Shown: positions 42,090 to 55,350, numbered from the stretch's first letter. The stretch is 64,000 bases of DNA from Heterodera schachtii (GCA_023374025.1 SIJG01000061.1:576853-640852), one strand, 5' to 3'. Notes: generated by a model not told the origin, from the letters alone. Translations and numbers: made by a program.

Positions 42090-44495
42090 ATGTTTTCAAC
42101 TGATTTTTGCGTCGGAAATACAACATTTGAATTAAATAAAGAAATTAAATACAAAAATAAATTTAAAAATATAAATTTATTCCAATAACGAATTAATAAT
42201 TTGTCAAGAACATCACAAAAGATAATGAAAAATCATGCAAAATTAAAATTTTAAAATGAAAAACCTAAAGAACGAATATTAAGATGTTTAAATTTCTCTT
42301 TGTAGAAAAATTTTGAAAAAATAATAAACAAATAATGAAAATTAAAAGTTAGTTGAAAATAAATCCGTTAAAAATTGAGGTGCAATGATATGACAATCGG
42401 AGAACATCGTTTGACGAAGTCCCGATGACTTTTGCCTTAACGTAAATGTTGAAGTGGCACATTCAGAAATTTCAATTATAAAAAACTAAAAAAAATTTCA
42501 TTTATTATATATTTTTAGATAAAAAATAAAATTTTGGTACTATGAGTTGAAAACAGCTTTTTTATTTAATATTTTATTAAAATTCGTTACTATTAAAAAA
42601 TCATAATTATAAAAATAATCTTGAAAAATATAAAAAGAGTCCGGAAACACAATTTTATTAAATGGTTGGTGTTTAAAATAATCCATTTATTGCGACAGCA
42701 ATGTATTTAATTGAATTTTCAAAATATTTGGATATATATGACAAATCATGGATAAGCAAAAATGTAAAAATCACAAAAAAAATAATATTTTAAATTATGC
42801 AGGAATTCAAGACATAAAACTTAAGATGTTTAAATTAATATGAAATCAGAAAACTTCATAATATTAAATTATGAGGGCTGTTTATACTCAATTATAAGTT
42901 CAAAGCTTTCTTAAAAAATCTATAAAAAATAAACCAATTATCCATTAATATATTATTTAGTATTTTAAATTTCTAAAAATATTAATTTGAAATTTTTTAA
43001 TTTTTTGCTAAATAGAGGATAAAAAAGATTGAAGGCGAGAGTATAAAAATATTTTATTGAAAATAAATAATAAGAAGACCTTAAACTTTCTACATAATAT
43101 GGACAAAAAATATGATTTGATTAAAAATTAACAAACACCCGAAAAGTTAGAATTAAAATTTTTGTACATATTTTCCAATAAAAAAATATCAGAACACTAG
43201 GAAAATAAAAGGCTTCTTTATTTAATGGCCCAAAGAAAAACTTAAAACATCGAAAAGCTACTAAAAAATTTTTCCATAAAACAAATAAGTACAAAAGAGG
43301 CATTATTTTATCAAAAATGAAGTAAATCAACTTTTCTTAATACAATTAAAAATTAATTTTCAAAATAATATAAAATTAGTATTAGCAATGTAGGTTTAAA
43401 AATGATTTTTATAAGGAATCTTAACTGCATTAAGTCAATGAAAGAAATATACTATTAGGTTTTTCATAATACAAAAATACAAAAGAAAAGAAATATAATT
43501 GGTTGTCTTATATCCAATAACAAATGAACAACACTAAAAATTGATTTATTATAAAAATAACTTTGGTTTGATCTTTATAAAGTTAAAAAATTTCAAATTA
43601 ATATTTTTAGAAATTTAAAATACTAAATAATATATTAATGGATAATTGGTTTATTTTTTATAGATTTTTTAAGAAAGCTTTGAACTTATAATTGAGTATA
43701 AACAGCCCTCATAATTTAATATTATGAAGTTTTCTGATTTCATATTAATTTAAACATCTTAAGTTTTATGTCTTGAATTCCTGCATAATTTAAAATATTA
43801 TTTTTTTTGTGATTTTTACATTTTTGCTTATCCATGATTTGTCATATATATCCAAATATTTTGAAAATTCAATTAAATACATTGCTGTCGCAATAAATGG
43901 ATTATTTTAAACACCAACCATTTAATAAAATTGTGTTTCCGGACTCTTTTTATATTTTTCAAGATTATTTTTATAATTATGATTTTTTAATAGTAACGAA
44001 TTTTAATAAAATATTAAATAAAAAAGCTGTTTTCAACTCATAGTACCAAAATTTTATTTTTTATCTAAAAATATATAATAAATGAAATTTTTTTTAGTTT
44101 TTTATAATTGAAATTTCTGAATGTGCCACTTCAACATTTACGTTAAGGCAAAAGTCATCGGGACTTCGTCAAACGATGTTCTCCGATTGTCATATCATTG
44201 CACCTCAATTTTTAACGGATTTATTTTCAACTAACTTTTAATTTTCATTATTTGTTTATTATTTTTTCAAAATTTTTCTACAAAGAGAAATTTAAACATC
44301 TTAATATTCGTTCTTTAGGTTTTTCATTTTAAAATTTTAATTTTGCATGATTTTTCATTATCTTTTGTGATGTTCTTGACAAATTATTAATTCGTTATTG
44401 GAATAAATTTATATTTTTAAATTTATTTTTGTATTTAATTTCTTTATTTAATTCAAATGTTGTATTTCCGACGCAAAAATCAGTTGAAAACATTT
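42088..44495. repeat. large inverted repeat: two 913-bp arms, 582-bp spacer
   Basis: The arm 42088-43000 reappears as its reverse complement at 43583-44495. Both arms end at the same bases (AAATGTTTTCAAC outside, GAAATTTTTTAA inside), and the segments I compared, for example 42361-42560 against 44020-44220, show no mismatch. The left edge interrupts a gypsy integrase. No transposase or target duplication is evident. It could be a foldback transposon, a recent inverted duplication, or a fold-back read artefact. Confidence 0.9.
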
Positions 44496-47400
44496 TGGTA
44501 TATTATTTAATTTTTTGCTACATTCTTATTTAATTTGCATTTAATGCTCTGTTTTCATATTTTTGTTTAATTATTATTTCATCATTCATGAAATGGAGAA
44601 TTAAACATTTTGACATGGAAAATATTATTTCGGCAGTCTATAGAATTTGTCCTTGAAAATTTTCTATTTTATATATTTAATAATTGCTATTTAATTTGGA
44701 TAAAATTATTATATCTTTAAAAATGATATCATCAAATATATATATTTAGGTTTTTAAAAATCGCCGCAATTCCGCATTTTGTGTATATGATTTAATGCTG
44801 TTGTCACTTCAATCATTTATCGCTATCCTTGTCTTCTGAGGACAACTCCTGCGGTGTTCCGTCGTCGGTGTCGAACACAAGAAAACCCCTTCCCGTGATG
44901 AAACAAAACTCCCTTCTCCTCGCTGGGGAGGGGCGCTCCTTCCTTCTTCCTTTCCCTTTTCCTTCACCGCGAATTTTGGCGGCAGATTAGAAATAATTAC
45001 GTTTGCTTTTTCGTATTATAAAATTAGATTTTTATTGAAATTTCATTATTTTTAAATCATTATTGTATATATATTTTTTATTTCCGTATATTATTCTTAT
45101 ATTCCAAGTTTTTTTTATTTGGTTTTGAATTCTTAATTTTTATTAAGTACAATTCTGAATGTTGTAATTAATGCACTTTAATGCGCCCTGCCTCTTTGTC
45201 ATTAGAAATAATTCCTTTAATTATCATAGTTAGGTTTTAATTTTAATTAATTTTTCAGATAAATATTTCGTTATTTATTTTTTGAAAATTTTATGAAGTT
45301 GATTTAATTTAGAAACATAATTATTTTTGATTTTTTTCAATTATTTATGTATTTAGTTGACAATCAGGGTTTAATAAAGATTAAATTCAAAGTTAGTTTT
45401 ATACTGATGCACAATCTTATTCTACTGTTCATCCATTTGTAAATTGGATTTGACAACATATTCAAAAAAGTTATAAATATTTTTGTTTATTTTAATATTA
45501 AAACTTTGTTTTTCGTTTTCATCTTTTGTTTTTTATTTCAAATTAAGTTATCCTTCATATTAATTATTTCTTATTTAACACTTATTTTGCAAATATTTTA
45601 TGTTCGGTATTTCAACAAAAAATTATGTAGTGCTAGTATTAGTATTTAAAACGTATTTTTATTTATTATTTAAAAGATTTGCATTTATATAAACCAATTT
45701 CAATAAATGCAATAGATGTTTTTTAATTATTAAAATTTTCATATTTTGAAATTTTAAACAGTTAATTTTTCGGATATGCGTATTTTAATGAGAGGTAGAT
45801 TTGGATGTGTATTATTGTTTTTAACAATTATAACTAGGGATACGATTTTTAGGCTCTAAAAACTGCCAAAATAGTAGGCTCTAGACTCTACGAAAAAGGG
45901 CGTTATATAAAAAAAAACCATCAAATGAAAATTTCGAACAAAAAAGTACACATAACTTGGCTCAAAAGCAGCAAATTTTTAGTTTTGCAATTCTTGGATA
46001 CCAGTAGAGAGAGAGTACTCTTCAAAAATTTTATCAACTTTAAAGACAAAAAGTTTGAAAAACCTGGTTACTTATGTACATTTTGCCATTACTTTGTTCA
46101 AAGCTGACAAAAATCTTTTGAAGTGTATTCTACTGCTTGCTTTTGAGAAGTTATGGGCACTTTTTTGTTAGAAATTTCATTTAAGCAAACAATTAAAAAA
46201 CCTCTTTACATTATTGCGATTTCTTTTAATTTAATGAAGTAACTATTTCCTTCATTATATTAATAATTTCCATATTAATTTATTTTCATTATATTCGAAA
46301 TTTTCTTTAAGAACCATGCGTCGCAATTCGATGAATATGTTAAAATTAATTATTGGGAATTTTTATGCCTTATTATTTTTATTTAAGTTATCTTCTCTTT
46401 AAGTATTCTTAAGCAAAATATAATAAAAAGTGATATTTGTTTAAGCCTCATAATTATTATTATTATTTCGTAAATAAATTTTTTATTTTATTTTTTATTT
46501 TAATGAACTCATCAATCGCAGATTGATTGTTTCTTTTTTTGTTGAGTTGGGCAGCCCATTGGTAACCGTCAATGTGGAAGTTGGGAGTTTGTCTTGTAAA
46601 TTAATTTTGATTCTTCAGCATCATGGTTCATTCTTGTATTTCAATCATTTTAACTCATGGATCCGCAAAATGGTAACATCATTTTTTGTCCACTATTGTT
46701 ATTGCTTTTCAAATACATACTTTAATTAAAGGGCAGTTGTTTTTTACTTGCCAAATAAACTAATATATTTACAGATTATTATCATTTTCGCTTGCGTAAC
46801 ATTATTTATTTCATTTTTTTCCGCAGGCAATAGCGAAAAATGCATTGTTAGTAAAGAAAATATATAAAACTATATTTTCATTTGGTTGTTTCCTGATTCG
46901 ATAAAGTATTTAATCGACTTTCTTTTGCATGTTTAATTTATAATTTAGCATTATTTTAACCAATAAAAATTTCAACTGTTCATAGCGCACTTAAAATAAT
47001 TTTTATTTTTTATATAATATAATTGTTTATTCATAATTAGGCTAAAGTTTAAGCATTTCTTTATCATTTGTTTTCACAAAAATATATCATTACTCTCGTA
47101 CCGAAGCCTAATTCCCAAGCCTCCAGCTCTCCAAACATATCCGATATATTCGATTCTGGAGCGAATTTTATCAATAAATACCATTTCTTTCTATCTTGAA
47201 TATTATTAATTTCTATATAAAAATTATAATTAAAAATGTTTATAGAAAAATAATTTATCGCAAGGTTTGGATTATTAAGTTTTGATTTTACTTTTAATAA
47301 TTTTCTTACATTATGGGCAACTATTAATATAAAATTTTAATTTTTTACTTGCTATTTTTTATTTAAGCTTTTTTATTTACTTGTTTCTTGAGGATAAGAA

Positions 47401-47640
47401 TAATTAATATCCATTTCTATTTATTTTTCATTGGATGAGCCCTTTTTTTGAATATTACTTATAGTTCATTTCTTTATATTTAATTATATCTTCTTTTTTT
47501 ATAGATTTGTTCTATATCTATTAGTTTTAACTTATGCTTTTTAGTTTGAAAATCCATGAAAATTTTTGTTTAATTAAAATTTAAATACATCTCATTTAAT
47601 TCATCTCTTAAAATTTAAATTATTTATTAATCTATAAAAA
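44496..47640. other. T-rich non-coding DNA
   Basis: No gene supportable. A GC-rich island at about 44815-45000 (TTCCGTCGTCGGTGTCGAAC) and a repeat-like patch at 45840-45910 with two copies of TAGGCTCTA are the only distinct features. Composition is T-rich on the + strand. Confidence 0.4.
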
Positions 47641-47654
47641 ATTGTTTTCGGGTT

Positions 47655-48430
47655 TTTTTGGTATCGGTCTCGAGTCTCGGTCTCGGGTTTTTAAGTCTCG
47701 GTCTCAATTTTCGAGACTCGAGACCGAGACCGAGACTTTTTTACACCCCTAATGATTAGCGTTTTGTAAATTTAAGATATATGTATTTTTGGTAACTTTT
47801 TGCTCCAATCACTCATTCAAATCCTTGGTCTAGTGGTTTGTGCTCTTGGTTATGTTCGTCATTTTTGCGTTGGTTCCCCTTCACGTATTATTTTTTATTC
47901 TAATTTTCAAAATTATTCCTTTTTCGGTGGGAATTCAATCACAATTTTAACAATTAAAATCATAAAATAATGTTATTCTTGTACTAAATTTTTCGCAAAT
48001 TGCACTAAAAAGTCAAAATTTTCATCGGCGGCGCCTATCGGCACCATCGGCCCCCCGGTTCTCCAAGTTTCTTTGGAAAAGCGCCGTAAAAAAGAGCGTT
48101 TTTAAAGCGCAAAAATTTGGCAATTTTTGGTGAAATCTGTTACCAAATTCACTCAAATTTTCAAAATTTTCACCGGCGGCGCCTATCGGCACCCGGAGCT
48201 CCAAAATTCCCCTTTTTTTATTATTAAAATACGCAACAAAAAAAAATTTTCACGATTTTTAAGCGAATAAGAAAATTTTTTGAAAAAAAAGTCTCGGGTC
48301 TCGAGTTTTTTTGGTCTCGGTCTCGGGGTTTTGGGTCTCGGTCTCGAGTCTCGGGGTCTAGTCTCGGTCTCGGGGTCAAGTCTCGGTCTTGAGTCTCGAG
48401 TCTTGGGAAATTTTTGGTCTCGGACAGCAC
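47655..48430. repeat. GGTCTC-rich low-complexity blocks flanking a short repeat
   Basis: Two blocks (about 47662-47740 and 48288-48425) consist of shuffled GGTCTC, AGTCTC and GAGACC hexamers; the first also contains an inverted half (GAGACCGAGACCGAGAC). Between them a 35-bp unit with GGCGGCGCCTATCGGCACC occurs twice (about 48015 and 48165). Probably a decayed repeat element. Confidence 0.6.
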
Positions 48431-49580
48431 TAATAATTACACATTTTTAATCCTTATTAATATATAAATAATTCTTTTTTCTTTTTTCCCATTTGTTCAT
48501 CACCGTAATTTTTGTTATGAATAGTCTAAAATTTTTTAAAGATTTCTTAGATTAAATAAAATAAGCATTTATCTATTGCTATTTTATCTGAAATTTATAT
48601 ATTTTGTTTCGAATGCTCAGCTTTCATATTTTTTTGTTTATTTTATGTATGCTTTTAATTTTTATTATTCTTTCTGGGAGCGAACCGATGGAAAATTGTA
48701 AGATATAAAAATAATTTCTTTAATTACCTTTTAATCTAATTTAATATTTTCAAATGGGTTTTTAATATGTTTATAAGATAAAAGTAAATGAATAATATTT
48801 TATTAACTTTTTAATTTATATATAAAGAAATAACTACCTCTTGTTCCAATACACGTAGGTTTTTCCATTCATCATTCGATTGTTCGATTTTTAAAAATAA
48901 TTAGTTATATTGTTACAAAATTCAAATTTTATAATTTTCAAAATATTATTTATTCTTTATTGTGCATTTTTTTAAAAATTTCAGTTTTTTATGCAATAAT
49001 TTTTTAAAGATTTTATTAGGTTTACATTTTTCATGTAATATATTGACTCAATAATACCAAAACTTTACAACAATGAAGCTATATTTGTGTACCTTTTTTT
49101 CATTAATTAATCATTTTTTTTCGTCTGATTTTCTTAGTTTTACTCTATAACAATTTTAAAATAAACTTCTAATTTATTTCTCAGTTTTAAAAATTTGGGG
49201 TGTGTTAATTAAACATATGACCATGACTGTATGTCATTTTAGTTTTATCTTCGCATAAATTCTATAAATTTTTTTTCATTTTTTAGAAAATAAATTATAT
49301 TTTTTTATTCTTTGGGTTTTTTCATTTAATTCTTGGTCTTCATTAAAATGGTTTTTGAAAATATGAACTCGAATGAAATTTATTGGTCCAATATTAATTT
49401 TTTCGTTTTTCTTTATTATACCGATTTTCTTTATGTCAATCTTACTTTAGCTTTTTTCATTTACAAACAAAAATAATTATCTTTATTTTAAATGTTGTTT
49501 TATTGTATCTTCATACAACACATTACACAAATAGTATTATCAACAAATAGAACTCCGTTTGATCAACATGGGCGTGGGCA
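48431..49580. other. T-rich non-coding DNA
   Basis: Nothing recognisable seen. Confidence 0.4.
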
Positions 49581-49584
49581 CACT

Positions 49585-50415
49585 TAATTTTAAAATTAAG
49601 GAGGACCGCCTATTAGCGGAAAAGTTTGGGGACCACCTTATCGGCGGTGTAAAGAAAGGACCGTTTATCAGCGGTGAAAAACGGGGACCGCCTGATCGGC
49701 GGTGTGAGGAGAGGACCGCTTATCAGCGGTGAAGGAGGTGACCGCCTTATCGGCGGTGTGTAGGGGGACCGCTTATCAGCGGTGAAGGAGGTGACCGCCT
49801 GATCGGCGGTGTGGAGGGGGACCGCTTATCAGCGGTGGATGGTGGGGACCACCTGATCGGCGGGGTGAGGAGAGGACCGCTTATCAGCGGTGAAGGAGGT
49901 GACCGCCTTATCGGCGGTGTGTAGGGGGACCGCTTATCAGCGGTGAATGGCGGGGACCGCCTTATCGGCGGTGTGTAGGGGGACCGCTTATCAGCGGTGG
50001 AGGTGACCGCCTGATCGGCGGTGTGGAGGGGGACCGCTTATCAGCGGTGAAGGAGGTGACCGCCTTATCGGCGGTGTGGAGGGGGACCGCTTATCAGCGG
50101 TGAAGGAGGTGACCGCCTGATCGGCGGTGTGGAGGGGGACCGCTTATCAGCGGTGAAGGAGGTGACCGCCTGATCGGCGGTGTGGAGGGGGACCGCTTAT
50201 CCGCGGTGAATGGTGGGGACCGCCTTATCGGCGGTGTGGAGGGGGACCGCTTATCAGCGGTGAAGGAGGTGACCGCCTGATCGGCGGTGTGGAGGGGGAC
50301 CGCTTATCAGCGGTGAATGGTGGGGACCGCCTGATCGGCGGTGTGGAGGGGGGCCGCTTATCAGCGGTGAAGGAGGGGGACCGCCTTATCGGTGGTGTGG
50401 AGGGGGGGGGGGGGG
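49585..50415 (+). repeat. 53-bp minisatellite of alternating hairpins
   Basis: About 14 pairs of two palindromes alternate: ACCGCTTATCAGCGGT (6-bp stem, TATC loop) and ACCGCCTGATCGGCGGT or its TTATC variant (6-bp stem, 5-nt loop). Spacers such as GAAGGAGGTG and GTGGAGGGGG separate them, giving a repeat unit near 53 bp. The array is GC-rich in an AT-rich setting and ends in a run of 15 G at 50402-50416. The reading frames through it are by-products of the repeat. Confidence 0.93.
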
Positions 50416-50447
50416 GAAGGGGGCCTTTTATGATAATCATGACTTAC

Positions 50448-50770
50448 GCTCCGCGAGTAGTGTGCTGTTTTGCCCGTCCTTGCGCCCCCGAAAAGCTTCA
50501 GACAAAGCTGAAGCGTCGACTCCTTCTGGATGTTGTAGTCGGCCATGGTGCGTGCGTCCTCGAGCTGTTTCCCTAAAAACAAGGATTACGTGAAAAATTT
50601 AATATCCTGGCATATCTAGCGGATTTACCAGCGAAAATGAGGCGCTGTTGGTCCGGTGGAATTCCCTCCTTGTCTTGGATCTTCGCTTTCACATTCTCGA
50701 TGGGGTCGCTCGCCTCGACTTCAAGGGTGATGGTCTTCCCAGTGAGAGTTTTGACGAAAATTTGGAACAT
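50448..50770 (-). CDS. ubiquitin-fold gene, two visible exons, short C-terminal extension
   Basis: Exons 50770-50629 and 50572-50448 join in phase across a 56-bp intron. The product is near-canonical ubiquitin ([40 protein letters not shown]), but it has an extra Phe after Met1, Pro for the usual Thr after [12 protein letters not shown] instead of HLVLRLRGG, then [12 protein letters not shown]. The second exon ends at a good donor (AGC|GTAAGT), so more exons may follow beyond the minisatellite. No ribosomal-protein tail is recognised. Upstream the frame is open and hydrophobic to a Met at 50851. It may be a diverged ubiquitin fusion gene or a decaying copy; the conserved Gly-Gly end suggests processing was once possible. 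Confidence 0.75.
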
Positions 50771-51665
50771 TAATTTTGTTTCAAAATGATCCGGTGTGCA
50801 AAACGGAATAAAATTGTAAAAAATAGGGAAAAAAAGGCAAAAAATTTCCATTTTCTAAAAAATATTTAATTTTTATTGAAAAAGACCAAAATTTTAACAT
50901 AGGTGAAATAAATAATATTATTTTATTAAAATAATATTTTTTTCTGGTAAAATGAAAAAAACAAAAAGAACGGGAAAAGAAATATATTTTCGCAACTTCG
51001 TTATGTGAAGTTTGCGATCGATTATGTTGGGGTGAGGGGGGGGGGGGGCGCTGGAAGAAGTTGTGCACAACACAGTCGAAGGGGGGACTGGTACGGAGAC
51101 TGTTTGTGCAGAGGGGAGAGCGGGGGGGGGCGGCATTGACGGGCGAAAAAAAGAAGAAATGGATCAATGATATGTGCATAATGAGAATAAATGAAAAGAT
51201 TCGGAAAATGAAAGAAGAATTGGGGGCCGGGCGGTTGGTGTGAAGACATTAAACGATCAAAACGGGCTTCATCGGATGGATTTTTGACCAGAAATTTCAA
51301 TAAAAAAGACAGAGAAAATTATAATTTAATCATTGAAATTGGGTTAAATTAATAAGACTGACAAAAAATGAAAGACAAAATAATTTTAGCCTAAATAGGT
51401 ATTAAGATACATTTTTAAAAGAAAATCCAAAAAAGAAAAAAATAAGCGAAAATAAGAAAAAGATGAACAATTGGCGGCAATTATCAAATTGTAAGGATGG
51501 GAGCGAGGGGGGGGGGGTGTCAATTATTGCGCGACTCGTTTGGAAAGGCGTGCAGTAATTGAACAGAGAGAGAATCGATTGATAAATTCATCGCAAAGGA
51601 AATACCTTTTTTTTGGTTGAAAGGAATGAAGGGTATTGGGAAGGGGAGGAGGGGGGGGGGGATTT
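50771..51665. other. upstream region of ubiquitin gene with poly(G) tracts
   Basis: No gene is supportable; open frames here come from C-rich sequence. Runs of 13, 9, 11 and 11 G occur at about 51036, 51122, 51507 and 51651, besides the 15-G run at 50402. Confidence 0.6.
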
Positions 51666-54600
51666 TACAACGGATTAAGGTGCCATATACTACTTAAGTG
51701 GAATAATGATGTTATATTAAAATATTTTATTAATGTTTAATTATTTATTGCTTGTTAAAATTATTAAAAATGTGACATAAAAAATTATAAAAAAATATTT
51801 AAATTATTGTTTTAAAATGCATGCTGGTAATTAGATTTTTCTTTTAAATGAATCCCTATATAAAGTAGGTCTTTCTTTTTTTACAAATACAGTTTTTAAT
51901 TATTTAGTTAATAAGCAATATAAAACAAAAATGACAAAACTTTATTAAATAAATTCGGCATTTTTCTTGCATCAAATGTAAATTTAAAAAAAAGAAATAA
52001 ATATCAATTACTCATCTCTATGCATCATCATCTAATAGTACTCGCATAATTTAACTTTGTTTGAATTTTTATTTATTTTTCTATTATTCAGAAAAAATCC
52101 TCCATATTTAGTTAACTTTTTTGCGTTTAATATTGTTTATTTCTCTTTATCTTTTAATTGGTGTATTTATCAATCTAGATTTATTAATATAAATTTTATT
52201 GAATATATTTTTTTGTTATTTTATTGCATTCATTATTTATTTAGTCATTTAAAATTTTTTTTATTTTAAAATCATATAGATGATTTAAAATATTATATTT
52301 AGAATTAAATTGGAATAAAAAATTATTCACAATTTTCGTTGTGTAGAAAAATGGTTTCTTTTAAGAAGATGATGGATCTAATTTTGTTGTCTTAATTAGC
52401 TTTTTCATTCAAATAGTTTTCTAAATACTTTTAATAATATGATTTTCATTAATATGTATTTTTTATTTTATTGAATTGTTAACACTTGTAAAAATTTATT
52501 TTTCACGATATTTCTAATCTTAAAATCCTCCAATTTTTAATTTTTTGATTTTATATTGTTGGATAGCTTGTAAATTATGAATGTATAAATATCTCATTGT
52601 TTTTTATGCCTTATTCGCATTTTAATTTTTAATTCATTTTTAATGATATTATATAAAAGTTGCGGTGATAATGTTAATATTTCTTTAAAAACTATTTAAA
52701 AATTTTATTTACTATTAACTTTTACTTTTTATACTTTATGTTGACCCTTTCGAAGTTCATTTCTTTCGCTTGTAATAAATCAATTTATATATAAGCACTC
52801 TGGCTTAAAAATAATAATTTTTAGAATATATCATTGCAGCATTTTATTTGACTGATTTTTTAACTTAATTTTAGAATTATGTTAATATTCCCGTATCAGC
52901 ACCGAGGATATCGTCCTTTCAATAGTTCTATGCAATTTATCAAAATTAAAATTGGTAAAAACTTTTAATTCCTTTTTATTTTCTGTACTTGCCTTATTAT
53001 CCTGCAGAATACACCCAAAATAAAATAGCACGAAAACACTTAATCAATTTATATTTATTTATTTATTTCATTAATTGAAAATCTTTTTTTACAAACCTGC
53101 ATCTTTTCCCATTTATATTTCTGCAAGGGAAGATTTTTTCGTTTTTAAACCTAGAATATATATTTGTACACAACTTAATTTTTTGTTCTTTGGAAAAGTA
53201 TGTAATTACGACATCTTTTTTCTATTTGATAATTGAAATTTTGGCTTTTGTGGCACTGACTAACTTTTTTTACCCTTTCGTTTTTTACGTTTACAGCACA
53301 TCATTTAAATAATTTGTGTATTTTTTATTAGCAGTTAAACTTAAAAAATGTATGTTTATTATTATATTCTTATTATTATTTCATGAATTAAAGTTGTTTT
53401 TTTTAATTTCTTATTTTATTTTTACTTTTTTGGATATAATTGTTTATAAACACGAAATTAAATTTATGGCATTCAATAAACAAATAAAATTCACAATATA
53501 TTATTCTTACATTTTTATTGAAAATATGATTAATCTCGTTGGAGCCTCCTCAATGTGTTTTTATGCGCTTGCATCTTTGTTTTTGGAAAATAATTCTTTC
53601 AATTATCATAATTTAGTTTTAATTTTAATTGATTTTAGAATATATTTTTATCTTATCGGAAACTCAAAATTTTGACATTTACAAACTCCCATGAGAATGA
53701 GAAGCGTCCTCGGTCGCTCCTTTGAGTGCACTGAGTGCTTCGGTTTAAATTTTTTTTCGTTATTATCTCTTAAATTTTGTTAGTTTTTTTATATGAAAAT
53801 TAATATCCTTAACAGACATTTAATTTTTATTCCTGTATTTGCCTTTACTATGTATTCATAAAAAATTGTTTGGGAATTTAATTAATTTATTATATCTTTT
53901 GTTTTTTATTTATTTTTTAAATATATGATGCTCTTTATTATTGTATTTTCTCTATATCTTTTAAAATTATTTATATTTTTCATTCGAATTTTGCGTACTC
54001 ATGCCAATAAATATTATTTGCTATTTTTTACAATGAATAATAAATTTGTGCGTAATTATATTTTAATTAGCATCATATTCATTAATTATATTCAGAATTT
54101 TGCTTTCTGAAGTTTATTTCTTACTATTTTTAAGGTGGTTTTCTGTGCAACTGAGCTTGAATGATTGATTCAACATGGAATTAATAAATTATTTCTTGTC
54201 ATCCTTGCGTACTACTCTTGGTTGTATGAGTTTTAAATAGATCTATACGGGACTGTGACGGTAATTCCCGATTTTTGAAAAAAAGAAAGCCCGGTCGCGG
54301 TTTTGCCAGTCATGGTCCCGGCGGGACTAAATAACCACGGGTAAAATGGGGGTCTGGCAAGAAAACAGAAGGAAATTGGTGGAGAAATGGAAATTTTTGA
54401 GAAAAAACTAAATAATTTATTTCTTTTAAAGCAGTTAACAGTATATATATATATATGTGGCTTAGTGTCAAAAGCTTCTGCCTTTCATAATTTCGCATCA
54501 TGTGATAGAATATTTTTCATGTTTTCTTTACCATTTTTATGCAATAAAAGCTTTCATTAGTGCTTTATATATCGGCGATGCTCGAACCTCACGGCTTGGA

Positions 54601-55350
54601 GTTTTTTCATATTGAAACGGCTGAGGCTGATAGATTTGACAATTATTACTGCAAATTTACTTATATTAGCCCAATGATTTTGTTCATAATTGTTCAAATG
54701 AATGAATTTAATTTAATTTTCTTTTTTTTATTGTTATTTCTTTCATTATATTTTAACTTAATATTTATTTAATTTGTAAAATAAATGAATCGTTTCAGCC
54801 AGCTTCTTTTATATAGATTTATATAGATTTTTTATTTAATGCGGATGATTTGTGATTAATTGTTTATACTTTTTTAGTTTTTTTTCGAGAACTTTTTTTA
54901 TTATTTTAATTATTAAGCTGCCTCATTTTGTTAACGGTCGTTGTGATTTATTTTCTTTTTAAGGATAGAAATTTTCAAATATTTTTTCTAATAATTTGAT
55001 TTATTTAGTTTATTCTTAAATTACAATACCATTCATTTTTTAGTATTTTCAATGATTTATTCTTATTTTTTATTTTAACTCGTTCAACGCAAGTTTATTA
55101 ATTGACTTTACTCTTGCATCATTATTAATTTGCAATATATTTTGGATTAATTTATTAAATTTAAAAGTTTCGTTAAAAAATTATCTTTTTATTTTTTCTG
55201 CGTATTCAACTATATTAATTTTTGGTTGTTTAATGTTCAAATTTAATTAATTTTTAATATTGTTAATTAAATAACATCGTACGTAGTGTTAAAAATCATG
55301 AGCCATTTCTCATTGTTTTTTTAAAATGATTAAAAAATAATTATTAAGAA
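51666..55350. other. T-rich non-coding DNA
   Basis: No gene supportable; the ORFs are AT-rich chance frames. Part of a duplicated segment lies at about 52655-53030, and a GC-richer patch at 54245-54360 resembles an old repeat (CCCGGCGGGACTAAATAACC). Confidence 0.4.
52655..53030 (+). repeat. direct repeat, copy 1
   Basis: Shares about 230 bp of near identity (CACTCTGGCTTAAAAATAAT to ATTATCCTGCAGAATACACC) plus a flanking TGCGGTGATAATGTTAATAT block with 60095-60465. Same orientation, about 7.4 kb apart. Confidence 0.85.

Noticed and set aside
49585..50415. CRISPR array at the hairpin minisatellite
   Set aside because: Spacers are not unique; they are part of the repeat unit, and there are no cas genes in this nematode DNA.
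50225..50582. Pro/Arg-rich ORFs in the minisatellite
   Set aside because: Generated by the repeat unit lacking stops; the ubiquitin exon ends at a splice donor before the array.
50918..51300. Pro-rich - strand ORFs upstream of the ubiquitin gene
   Set aside because: Produced by poly(C) tracts; no domain or conserved start.
53316..53675. 119-aa hydrophobic ORF
   Set aside because: AT-driven Phe/Ile/Leu/Asn composition expected from T-rich non-coding DNA.
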